14,725 nt of DNA from an uncultured Alphaproteobacteria bacterium (GCA_903928755.1 CAIYSH010000348.1:1-14725); one strand, 5' to 3'; shown: positions 7,051-14,340, counted from the first letter of the stretch. Translations and numbers: made by a program. Notes: generated from the sequence alone by a model not told the origin.

Positions 7051-8181
7051 CTAGATCAGGTCTGAGACGACGTCTTCGCCGAGGGCCAGTCCGACAGACG
7101 CACCTGCGCCGGTCGTAACCGTCACCAGCCGGACGCCGGGCGCGGGGTTATCGATAATCACATCGTGATCGGAAGCATAGGCATAGGTGCCCACCCATTG
7201 CTCAAGGATCGCCGGGGGCCGGGTGCCGAACACCCGGGCGAATTCATCAAGAATGAGACTGTCGACACTCTGGTGGGAGAAGGGATCGGGGGTCGGCGCA
7301 TAATGATGGCTGTCGCCCACCACCAGACTGCCATCCGCACTCTGGACGACGATCAGGTGGACACCATTGGCGATATGGTCTCCCTGCTCGGCCAGCAGCC
7401 GTGCCTTCAGGGCCGCCGCCTCCGGAAGGTCAGCATAACCGGAATACCGGATCAGCCCGAGATCGCTCATGACACCGCCCGCAAGCCGGTATCCAGGTGA
7501 GGCAAGGCGCATCATCTGCAGCTTGCAGCGGGTCACCCCGTAGCTTGCGAGGCGCTCAGGAAACAGATTGACCAGGTCATCGCCAGGACAGACCACCACA
7601 GCCTGGGCGTGGAGGGTCCCGGCAGTCGTATGCACCTGCCCGGGCTCGACGCCGACCACGGCGGTCAGACGCCTGAACGTGACGCCATGCTCCTGCTCCA
7701 GCCAGCCGGCGAGGCGGGGAATGGCCAGGCGGGATTCAACCCTCAGTTCATGGGGGCTGCGAAGGGCACCCAGATGGGTAGCGCCGGCGAGCTCGGGACG
7801 GACCGCGGCAAGCGCCCCGGGGTCCAGCCAGTCACACCCTTCGCCCATTTCGGTTTTCAGGAAGGCCTCAAGGACCGCCACCGATTCCGGCCGACGAACC
7901 GCCAGGGCCATGCCCCGATGATGAACGGGAATGGCGGCCCGATCCGCGACATCTGCCCAGAGATCTGCAGACCGTCGTGCCAGGGACCACATCTGGCCAG
8001 CGGCCTGACCGGTCACGGTGATGAAGCCAAAATTGCGTACCGAGGCACCATTGGCCTGGGCATCGCGGTCAATCACCACCACCCGTTTGCCCTTGCGTGC
8101 CGCAGCCAGGGCGCAACCCAGGCCCACTATGCCCGCCCCGACCACGGCCAGGTCAAATCCGTCTGAAGTGCCTTGACCCAA
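7051..8181 (-). CDS. FAD-dependent amine oxidoreductase of the phosphonate-associated (TIGR03364-like) type
   Basis: The product is 376 residues from the proposed start. The FAD-binding Rossmann motif VVGAGIVGLG lies at 13-22, with the ribose-binding acidic residue in VVVIDRD about 36-42. NGASVRNFGFITVTGQ follows and is characteristic of the DAO-family branch found next to phosphonatases. The C-terminus VTVTTGAGASVGLALGE is the usual second FAD contact. Family members have been associated with oxidation of 2-aminoethylphosphonate or its hydroxylated or N-methylated derivatives to phosphonoacetaldehyde. The exact substrate here is an inference. Start choice: the frame is open back to 8322, but the TTG at 8181 has AAAGGA 9 bases upstream and gives the family's usual N-terminus. 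The ATG at 8235 would add 18 residues and lacks a ribosome-binding site. It leads directly into phnX. Confidence 0.88.
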   Translation of the reverse strand: MGQGTSDGFDLAVVGAGIVGLGCALAAARKGKRVVVIDRDAQANGASVRNFGFITVTGQAAGQMWSLARRSADLWADVADRAAIPVHHRGMALAVRRPESVAVLEAFLKTEMGEGCDWLDPGALAAVRPELAGATHLGALRSPHELRVESRLAIPRLAGWLEQEHGVTFRRLTAVVGVEPGQVHTTAGTLHAQAVVVCPGDDLVNLFPERLASYGVTRCKLQMMRLASPGYRLAGGVMSDLGLIRYSGYADLPEAAALKARLLAEQGDHIANGVHLIVVQSADGSLVVGDSHHYAPTPDPFSHQSVDSLILDEFARVFGTRPPAILEQWVGTYAYASDHDVIIDNPAPGVRLVTVTTGAGASVGLALGEDVVSDLI

Positions 8182-8190
8182 AGCGCGGGT

Positions 8191-8196
8191 TCCTTT
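8191..8196 (-). promoter_or_regulatory. Ribosome-binding site supporting a TTG start for the FAD oxidoreductase
   Basis: AAAGGA on the minus strand sits 9 bases before the in-frame TTG at 8181 and is the only good Shine-Dalgarno match near the plausible starts. It sets the 5' end of the two-gene phosphonate transcript and leaves about 139 bases of divergent regulatory region before the membrane-protein gene. Confidence 0.5.
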
Positions 8197-8207
8197 CTCT
8201 GATCGGT

Positions 8208-8234
8208 CGGGGTCACCCCTTGCCGCCGGGGTCA
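8208..8234. repeat. Direct repeat in the divergent phosphonate promoter region
   Basis: CGGGGTCA occurs exactly at 8208-8215 and 8227-8234, a 19-base period, between the divergent oxidoreductase and membrane-protein genes. It could be a regulator site. In GC-rich DNA, two 8-mers are modest evidence. Confidence 0.3.
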
Positions 8235-8320
8235 TCGTCACAGCGACGACACACGAGTTCTGTCCAATGAATGGTTCCCGCTTTCCGGAACATGCACTAG
8301 CCGCCGCGAGCAACAAATCC

Positions 8321-9607
8321 ATGACTGGACTTAAAGCAAGACTTTCGAGGGCTCACCCTGCGGTCTTCACCCTGTTTGCGGGCCTGGCCGGCTTCAGCGC
8401 CTATTTTTCCATGTATGCCTTTCGCAAGCCGTTCTCGGCGGCGACCTTCGACCATGTGACGGGCTGGACCTTCCTGCTGGACTACAAGGTCGCCCTGGTC
8501 ATCGCCCAGGTGGCGGGCTACGCCCTCTCGAAGCTGATCGGCGTGAAGGTGGTCTCGGAAATCGCCCCGGCCCGGCGGGGCATGGCCATAGTCGCCCTGA
8601 TCGGCCTAGCCTGGCTGTCCCTGATCCTCTTCCCCATCATTCCAGCCCCCTGGAATGTGGCGGCCCTGTTTTTCAATGGCCTTCCCCTGGGCATGATCTG
8701 GGGCCTGGTCTTCGGCTATATGGAAGGCCGTCGCACCTCTGAGGCCCTGGGTGCCATTCTCTGCGCCAGCTTCATCGTCTCGTCGGGCATGGTGAAGTCG
8801 GTGGGCAAGTGGATCATGGAGACCCAGCATGTGGGCGTCTTCTGGATGCCGGCCGTCACCGGCGCCCTGTTCATCCCCCTGCTGCTGATGTCGGTCTGGG
8901 CCCTCGAGCAGTTGCCGCCCCCCTCGGAGGCTGACGAAGCCGAGCGGGTGCGCAGGTCACCCATGACGGCCGCTGAGCGCCGGAGCTTCCTTTTTACATA
9001 TGCCCCCGGCATCCTCTTGCTGGTGATCGGATACGTCCTGCTGAGCGCCTTCCGCGACTTCCGCGACAACTTCGCCGCCGAGATCTGGACCGCCCTGGGC
9101 TATGGCAAGGCGTCTTCGGTATTCAGCGCCAGCGAATTGCCTGTGGCCGTGATCGCCCTCGGCGTTCTGGCGGCCCTGATGACCGTCAAGGACAACCTCA
9201 AGGCCCTGCTGGCCATGCATGGGGTCATTATCGCAGGCTGCGCCCTGGTTGGACTTTCGACCCTGGCCTTTCAGGCGCACATGATCTCGCCATTGGCCTG
9301 GATGATCCTGAATGGCGCGGGCCTTTACATGGGCTATACCCCCTTCAATGCCATGCTGTTTGACCGGCTGGTGGCCTATAGCGGGCAGATCGCCACGGCA
9401 GGCTTCCTGATCTATGTGGCCGATGCCTCGGGGTATTTCGGGTCTGTGGCCCTGCTGATCTGGCGCAATTTCGGGGCCCCCAATCTGAACTGGCTCCAGG
9501 CGTTTTCCCTGGGTGCCTATGCCGTCAGCCTGATCGGCATGAGCTTCACGGCGCTGTCCATGATCTACTTCTTCCGTCGGGCAAAAGCTGCCAGGCCTTT
9601 GATCTAG
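8321..9607 (+). CDS. DUF5690 family major-facilitator-like membrane protein, candidate phosphonate transporter
   Basis: The product is 428 residues with about 12 hydrophobic segments, split by a charged cytoplasmic loop at about 198-225 (PPSEADEAERVRRSPMTAAERR). This two-times-six layout is that of the major facilitator superfamily. The first helix ends in FSMYAFRKPF (29-38), a DUF5690 hallmark that recalls the basic residues of organophosphate:phosphate antiporters such as GlpT. GYMEGRRTSEALG (132-144) and FRDFRDNFA (244-252) are further conserved polar patches. The family is described only as uncharacterised. Its divergent position against the FAD oxidoreductase-phnX transcript suggests it imports the phosphonate, which is an inference. 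The ATG at 8321 was chosen because the family N-terminus starts there; an ATG at 8267 would add 18 residues. Neither has a strong ribosome-binding site. Confidence 0.85.
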   Translation: MTGLKARLSRAHPAVFTLFAGLAGFSAYFSMYAFRKPFSAATFDHVTGWTFLLDYKVALVIAQVAGYALSKLIGVKVVSEIAPARRGMAIVALIGLAWLSLILFPIIPAPWNVAALFFNGLPLGMIWGLVFGYMEGRRTSEALGAILCASFIVSSGMVKSVGKWIMETQHVGVFWMPAVTGALFIPLLLMSVWALEQLPPPSEADEAERVRRSPMTAAERRSFLFTYAPGILLLVIGYVLLSAFRDFRDNFAAEIWTALGYGKASSVFSASELPVAVIALGVLAALMTVKDNLKALLAMHGVIIAGCALVGLSTLAFQAHMISPLAWMILNGAGLYMGYTPFNAMLFDRLVAYSGQIATAGFLIYVADASGYFGSVALLIWRNFGAPNLNWLQAFSLGAYAVSLIGMSFTALSMIYFFRRAKAARPLI

Positions 9608-9612
9608 GTCAG
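9599..9612 (+). promoter_or_regulatory. FNR/FixK-like box upstream of hemN
   Basis: TTGATCTAGGTCAG matches the TTGAT-N4-ATCAA consensus at 8 of 10 informative positions. It is centred about 60 bases before the hemN start, where an activator site would allow a leader of about 20 bases. It overlaps the stop codon of the upstream gene, so chance is possible. Oxygen control of hemN by this regulator family is established in other bacteria. Confidence 0.3.
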
Positions 9613-9665
9613 CGCCCGGCCGCGCCACATGCCGGAAGAGACCGCCAGATCCGGAGGTCTCCCCC

Positions 9666-11051
9666 ATGCCTGCCCTGGCCGAAATTTCGTCGCAGACCCT
9701 GTCCCGCGCGGCCCTGATCGCCAAGTATGACGGCCGTGCCCCGCGCTATACCAGCTATCCCACCGCCGTGCAGTTCACCGCCGATGTGGATGCCGGAGTC
9801 TATGCGGGCTGGCTGGGTGGCTTGTCCGTGGACGAGGCGGTTTCCCTCTATCTGCACATTCCGTTCTGTGCGCGGCTCTGCTGGTATTGCGGCTGCAATA
9901 CCCGCGCCGTGAACCGCCATGCGCCAGTGCGGGACTATGTGACCTATCTCATGCGGGAGACCGCCATGCTGGCTGACGCCCTGCCCGGCCGGATGAAGGT
10001 GGACGCGGTCCATCTGGGTGGCGGCACCCCCAACATGCTGACCCCCGATGAACTGGACCTGATCTTCGGCACCCTGAAACAGACCTTCGAGCTCAGCCCG
10101 GCCGCCGAAATCGCCGCCGAGCTGGACCCGGAAATCCTCACCCGGGACTGGGTCAAGGCCGCCGCCGCCAAGGGCCTCAACCGCGCCAGCCTGGGGGTGC
10201 AGAACCTGGCACCGGAGGTCCAGGCCGCGGTCAACCGGGTGGAGCACTTCAGCCACATTGCCAGTTGCGTCGACTGGCTGCGGGAATTCGGGGTTGCCTC
10301 GATCAATATGGACCTGATGTATGGCCTGCCCAGACAGACCGTGGCCAACACCCTCGACACTGTCCGCGAGATCCTGACCGTCCGTCCCGAGCGCCTGGCC
10401 CTGTTCGGCTATGCTCATGTGCCGTGGATGAAATCCCACCAGCAGCTGATCAAGGACGAGGACCTGCCCGGCGCTGCAGAGCGTCTGGACCAGAGCGAGG
10501 CGGCGGCCGAACTTCTGGTATCGGAGGGCTATGTCCGCATCGGCCTCGACCACTTCGCCCTGCCCGGAGACTCCCTCTGCAAGGCCATGGCCCAGGGCCG
10601 GATGCATCGCAATTTCCAGGGCTATACCACCGACGAAGCCCCAGTCCTGCTGGGTCTTGGGGCTTCGGCCATCGGCAACCTGCCCCAGGGCTTCACCCAG
10701 AATGTCAGCCAGGAGCTGGGCTGGCGGGCTGCCATCGACCGGGGAGACCTGCCCATAGCCCGGGGCGTTGCCCTCACCGACGATGACCGGTTCCGGGGCG
10801 AGATCATCGAAAGGTTGATGTGCGACTTCGACGTCGATCTGGCGCAGGTCTGTGCCCGTCACGGCCGTGACCTTGCAGACCTGGACGACACACGCCCGGG
10901 CCTTGCAGATCTGGCAGCCGACGGCCTGCTGACCATGGAGGGCGACCGCGTGATCGTCACCGAAGCCGGCAGGCTGGTGGTCCGCACCCTCTGCGCCCTG
11001 TTCGACATCTATTTCGCCCCGGAGGGGGGGCGGCACGCCAGGGCGCTATAG
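9666..11051 (+). CDS. hemN: Oxygen-independent coproporphyrinogen III dehydrogenase (radical SAM)
   Basis: The 461-residue product matches the HemN length. It converts coproporphyrinogen III to protoporphyrinogen IX anaerobically in haem synthesis. The N-terminal part carries RYTSYPTAVQF (27-37), typical of true HemN rather than HemW. The radical-SAM cluster is CARLCWYCGC, with Cys68, Cys72 and Cys75 binding the iron-sulfur cluster and Cys77 completing the HemN-specific CxxxCxxCxC. SAM is bound by VHLGGGTPNMLT (115-126). Later segments include SINMDLMYGLPRQT, the RIGLDHFALPGD region and a C-terminal winged-helix-like domain. GGAGG at 9653-9657 lies 8 bases before the ATG. The upstream transporter gene ends 58 bases earlier, and an FNR-like box covers that junction. 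Confidence 0.96.
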   Translation: MPALAEISSQTLSRAALIAKYDGRAPRYTSYPTAVQFTADVDAGVYAGWLGGLSVDEAVSLYLHIPFCARLCWYCGCNTRAVNRHAPVRDYVTYLMRETAMLADALPGRMKVDAVHLGGGTPNMLTPDELDLIFGTLKQTFELSPAAEIAAELDPEILTRDWVKAAAAKGLNRASLGVQNLAPEVQAAVNRVEHFSHIASCVDWLREFGVASINMDLMYGLPRQTVANTLDTVREILTVRPERLALFGYAHVPWMKSHQQLIKDEDLPGAAERLDQSEAAAELLVSEGYVRIGLDHFALPGDSLCKAMAQGRMHRNFQGYTTDEAPVLLGLGASAIGNLPQGFTQNVSQELGWRAAIDRGDLPIARGVALTDDDRFRGEIIERLMCDFDVDLAQVCARHGRDLADLDDTRPGLADLAADGLLTMEGDRVIVTEAGRLVVRTLCALFDIYFAPEGGRHARAL

Positions 11052-11132
11052 CCGACCGGCGGAATTCACTTGGCGTCTGGATTGAGGCGCATAAGAATGG
11101 CGCCCAAAGAAAAGTCCCGCCGGGAGGCCACC

Positions 11133-12854
11133 ATGCACGATCTCATCATCCGTAACGGAACCCTTGTTGACGGCACCGGCGCCCCCCCAGTCCTGGGCGA
11201 CATCGCCATTGACGGCGACCGGATCGTCCAGGTCGGCAAGATCACGGGATCGGCCCGCAAGGAGATCGACGCCCAGGGCATGGTCGTCACCCCGGGCTGG
11301 GTGGACATCCACACCCACTATGACGGTCAGGCCACCTGGGATCCGCTTCTGGCCCCCTCCAGCTGGCACGGCGTCACCACGGCCATCATGGGCAATTGCG
11401 GGGTCGGCTTTGCCCCCGTCCGCCCCCAGGACCACAACTTCCTGATCGAGCTGATGGAAGGCGTCGAGGACATTCCCGGCGCCGCCCTGGCCGAAGGCAT
11501 TGACTGGCAGTGGGAGCGCTTCCCCGAATATCTCGACGCCCTGGAATCCAAGAAGCGGGCCATCGACGTCGGCGTCCACGTGCCCCACGGCGCGGTCCGG
11601 GCCTATGTCCTGGGCGACCGCTGCAATACAGACTACGCCCCCAATGCCGACGAGATCGCCGAAATGGCCGAGCATGTCCGCGAGGGCGTCATGGCCGGGG
11701 CCCTGGGCTTTTCCACCTCGCGCACCCTGCTGCACAAGGACAAGCAGGGCATCCACGTCCCGGGCACCTTTGCCGGATCCGACGAAATGCTGGCCCTGGG
11801 CCTGGCGATGAAGGGCCTGAACCACGGCGTCTTCGAGATGGTGTCCGACCATCTCGGCGACGACGACGAGTGGGCCTGGGTCAAGGCCTTTGCCCAGGAG
11901 ACCGGCCTGCCGGTCACCCTGGTGGCCACCTCCGCCGGCGCCTATGAAGGCAACAAGATGTACAACATCGCCGAAGAGTCCCGGCTGCAGGGCATGGACA
12001 TCCGGCCCCAGATCGCCGGCCGCCCCACCGGCGTCCTGCACGGCCTGCAGTCCAACTTCCACGTCTTTGTCGGCCATCCGACCTATGCCAGCCAGGTCGC
12101 CCCCCTGGACCTCGAAGGCCGGGTTGCAGCCCTCAAGCGCCCCGACATCCGTGCCGCCATCCTCGGTGAGAACAGCGGCATCCGCTCGGCCATCATGGGC
12201 TCGGACATGACGGAATTCCTGTTCCGCATCTTCCCCCTGGGCGACAATCCGAACTATGAGCCCGACCGCGAGGCCAGCGTCTCGGGCATGGCCGCCGCCG
12301 CCGGGATCACCCCGCTGGAAATGATGTACGACCTGCTGATCCGCGAGGACGGCAAGGAGCTGTTCTACCAACCCCTGGGGGGCTACAACACTTACAACTT
12401 CGACTTCTTCCGCAAGAACATGCAGCACCCCAATGTGCTGTTTGGCCTGTCGGACGGGGGCGCCCACTGCGGGGTCATAGCCGACGCCGGCATGCCCACC
12501 TTCATCCTCACCTACTGGGCCCGTGACCGGGTCAAGGGCGAGCGCTTCCCCCTGGAATTCCTGGTTCGCAAGCTGACCAGCGACACCGCCAGGGCCTATG
12601 GCCTCAACGACCGCGGCGAGCTGAAGCCCGGCATGCTGGCCGACATCAACATCATCGACTTCGAGCGCCTGCGCCTCTTCCGGCCCGAGGCGGTCCACGA
12701 CCTGCCGGCCGGCGGCAAGCGCCTGGTCCAGCGGGTGGAGGGCTATCGCTATACGCTGAAGTCGGGCGAGGTGACCTTTGACGACGGGGAATTCACCGGC
12801 GCCCTGCCGGGAACCCTGGTCCGGGGCGGCCGGGAAGCCAGAATTCTCGCCTAA
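11133..12854 (+). CDS. Amidohydrolase, N-acyl-D-amino-acid deacylase (D-aminoacylase) family
   Basis: The product is 573 residues. The N-terminal beta-domain (MHDLIIRNGTLVDGTG) leads into an amidohydrolase barrel with the metal-binding HTH (His60, His62 in VDIHTHYDGQ). The GNCGVGFAP loop follows, whose Cys89 corresponds to the zinc-bridging cysteine of D-aminoacylases. The catalytic aspartate lies in LSDGGAHC (439-446), and the typical C-terminal return to the beta-domain is GELKPGMLADINIIDF (495-510). D-aminoacylases remove acyl groups from N-acyl-D-amino acids. I do not see the usual His-containing barrel motifs clearly; the segment about 232-272 reads GVFEMVSDHLGD then LVATSAGAYEG. The substrate is therefore uncertain, and this long subfamily may have another role. 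GGGAGG at 11122-11127 is 5 bases before the ATG. hemN ends 81 bases upstream and an acyl-CoA dehydrogenase gene follows after 86 bases. Confidence 0.88.
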   Translation: MHDLIIRNGTLVDGTGAPPVLGDIAIDGDRIVQVGKITGSARKEIDAQGMVVTPGWVDIHTHYDGQATWDPLLAPSSWHGVTTAIMGNCGVGFAPVRPQDHNFLIELMEGVEDIPGAALAEGIDWQWERFPEYLDALESKKRAIDVGVHVPHGAVRAYVLGDRCNTDYAPNADEIAEMAEHVREGVMAGALGFSTSRTLLHKDKQGIHVPGTFAGSDEMLALGLAMKGLNHGVFEMVSDHLGDDDEWAWVKAFAQETGLPVTLVATSAGAYEGNKMYNIAEESRLQGMDIRPQIAGRPTGVLHGLQSNFHVFVGHPTYASQVAPLDLEGRVAALKRPDIRAAILGENSGIRSAIMGSDMTEFLFRIFPLGDNPNYEPDREASVSGMAAAAGITPLEMMYDLLIREDGKELFYQPLGGYNTYNFDFFRKNMQHPNVLFGLSDGGAHCGVIADAGMPTFILTYWARDRVKGERFPLEFLVRKLTSDTARAYGLNDRGELKPGMLADINIIDFERLRLFRPEAVHDLPAGGKRLVQRVEGYRYTLKSGEVTFDDGEFTGALPGTLVRGGREARILA

Positions 12855-12940
12855 GCTAACCTAGCGTCGGGCTTGTGGCCTTGGCCGCGAGCCCTATTGT
12901 ATCGACCAACGACCCATTCGAGACGACCGGAGAGACCCAC

Positions 12941-14152
12941 ATGGCGGATTTTGGCGGCGACGTTGAGCTTGAAACCTTCCGCAAGGAAGCCCGCGACTGG
13001 CTGGAAGCCAACTTCCCCCAGTCCCTGCGCAGCAAGCAGGGTCTGGCCCTGGCCATGATGGACGGCCCGGCCCCCACCGGCGATCTGGGCCAATGGAAGG
13101 CCGCCATGGGCGCCAAGGGCTGGGGCACCCCCACCTGGCCTGCGCAATATGGCGGCGGCGGTCTCTCCCAGGCCCAGGCCCGGGTCCTGCAGCAGGAAAT
13201 GGCCGCCATCGGCGCCTTCAACCCGCTGATGGCCGGCATGGGCGTGACCATGATCGGTCCGACCATCATGGATTACGGTACTGAAGAGCAGAAGCAGACC
13301 CACATCCCGCGCATCTGCCGCGGCGAGGTTCGCTGGTGCGTCGGCTATTCCGAGCCGGGCGCCGGGTCAGACCTGGCCTCCCTGCAGATGCGCTGCGTCG
13401 ACATGGGCGATCACTGGCAGATTGACGGCCAGAAGATCTGGACCTCGGGCGCCCAGTATTCCGACTGGTGCGGCGCCCTGGTCCGCACCGATCCCTCCGC
13501 CAAGAAACATGAGGGCATCAGCTTCATCCTGATCGACATGCATCAGGCCGCCATCGAAACCCGGCCGATCAAGCTGATCGCCGGCGCCTCGCCCTTCTGC
13601 GAAACCTTCTTCACCGAAGCCACGGCCCCCAAGGACGCCCTGCTGGGCGAGATCAACCATGGCTGGACCGTGGGCAAGCGCCTGCTGCAGCACGAGCGCG
13701 CCAGCCAGACCGGCGTCTCCATGGGCGGCAAGTCCACCCCGCTCCAGGACATTGCTCGCAAGTATGTGGGCGTCGATGAGGCCGGCCGCATCGCCGACGC
13801 CGACCTGCGCACCCGCCTGACCCAGCACCTGATGGACGCCAAGATCCACGGCCTGACCCTGGCCCGCGCGGTCGCCGAAGCCAAAGGCAATTCCAGCCCC
13901 GGCAACGCCGCCTCGGTCCTGAAGAACAGCGCCACCAATGTCTCGCAGACCCGCGCCGAACTGACCCTGGAAATCATGGGCGGCCAGGGCCTGGGCTGGG
14001 AAGGCGAGGCCTTCGAAAAGGAAGAAATCGAAGCCGTCCGCGGCTGGCTCAGCGGCAAGGCCATGTCCATCTATGGCGGCTCATCCGAGATCCAGAACAA
14101 CATCATCTCCAAGCGGATTTTGGGCCTGCCGGATACGATGCAGTCGACCTAG
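12941..14152 (+). CDS. Acyl-CoA dehydrogenase family protein
   Basis: The product is 403 residues, the normal length. These FAD enzymes oxidise acyl-CoA thioesters to trans-2-enoyl-CoA and pass electrons to ETF. The N-terminal helical domain spans about 1-130. The substrate/FAD signature CVGYSEPGAGSDLASLQ is at 133-149, the beta domain contains KIWTSGAQYSDWC (165-177), and the C-terminal helical domain ends with IYGGSSEIQNNIISKRILGLP (377-397). At the position of the catalytic Glu of medium-chain enzymes there is Gly (YGG). A Glu in LLQHERAS (Glu252) sits where long-chain and isovaleryl enzymes place their base. The ATG at 12941 has GGAGAG 6 bases upstream; the frame is open further, to 12875, without a ribosome-binding site. 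The chain or steroid specificity cannot be read from the sequence. Confidence 0.94.
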   Translation: MADFGGDVELETFRKEARDWLEANFPQSLRSKQGLALAMMDGPAPTGDLGQWKAAMGAKGWGTPTWPAQYGGGGLSQAQARVLQQEMAAIGAFNPLMAGMGVTMIGPTIMDYGTEEQKQTHIPRICRGEVRWCVGYSEPGAGSDLASLQMRCVDMGDHWQIDGQKIWTSGAQYSDWCGALVRTDPSAKKHEGISFILIDMHQAAIETRPIKLIAGASPFCETFFTEATAPKDALLGEINHGWTVGKRLLQHERASQTGVSMGGKSTPLQDIARKYVGVDEAGRIADADLRTRLTQHLMDAKIHGLTLARAVAEAKGNSSPGNAASVLKNSATNVSQTRAELTLEIMGGQGLGWEGEAFEKEEIEAVRGWLSGKAMSIYGGSSEIQNNIISKRILGLPDTMQST

Positions 14153-14205
14153 GGGAAGGCTGCGAGGGACAGACACAGGCGAGCTGGCCCACTTTGTTCT
14201 TGTTT

Positions 14206-14221
14206 TGTTTCACGTGAAACA
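14206..14221. promoter_or_regulatory. parS centromere site (perfect ParB-binding palindrome)
   Basis: TGTTTCACGTGAAACA is a perfect 16-base palindrome and is identical to the consensus parS bound by chromosomal ParB (Spo0J) across bacteria. It lies in the AT-richer intergenic gap between the acyl-CoA dehydrogenase and DUF4160 genes. ParB nucleates here, spreads over flanking DNA and directs ParA-driven segregation and SMC loading. No parA or parB gene is in the window and no second copy is visible. Confidence 0.9.
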
Positions 14222-14261
14222 GCTATAGATACAAGGCGATAGATCTTTCGGCGGGAGCCCG

Positions 14262-14336
14262 ATGATTGCCTTGTCACGCCCAAAGCGAGCCCTGTCTCGC
14301 CTGGACTTGAAAAACCCATCTGGTTGGGTTATTTGA
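14262..14336 (+). CDS. Possible 24-codon leader ORF upstream of the DUF4160 gene
   Basis: An ATG at 14262 is preceded by GGGAG four bases upstream. It opens a 24-codon frame ending in TGA at 14334-14336, only 4 bases before the GTG start of the DUF4160 gene, which lacks its own clear ribosome-binding site. The peptide MIALSRPKRALSRLDLKNPS... has no recognisable motif. Ribosomes finishing here could reinitiate at the GTG. Chance is quite possible. Confidence 0.25.
   Translation: MIALSRPKRALSRLDLKNPSGWVI
14313..14330 (+). promoter_or_regulatory. Hairpin just before the DUF4160 start
   Basis: AACCCA (14313-14318) and TGGGTT (14325-14330) are perfect inverse complements around a six-base loop. 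It ends 10 bases before the GTG start and lies inside the possible leader ORF, so it could modulate initiation at the downstream gene. A terminator is less likely because only ATTT follows. Confidence 0.35.
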
Positions 14337-14340
14337 TCCC

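Noticed and set aside
9609..11036. 475-codon open frame on the minus strand
   Set aside because: It is antisense to hemN, which has a full radical-SAM motif and a strong ribosome-binding site. The antisense product shows no recognisable domain.
11577..11582. A second CACGTG core as a possible parS site
   Set aside because: The flanks (TCC before, CCC after) lack the TTT/AAA arms needed for ParB binding, and the site lies inside the amidohydrolase coding sequence.
11046..12698. 550-codon open frame on the minus strand
   Set aside because: It is antisense to the amidohydrolase and has a repetitive Gly/Val/Asp/His composition with no family motif. It is a shadow of the true gene.
12855..12940. 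Possible promoter before the acyl-CoA dehydrogenase (TTGTGG and TATTGT, 16 bases apart)
   Set aside because: The match is only three to four of six in each element, and it could equally be read-through from the amidohydrolase gene.
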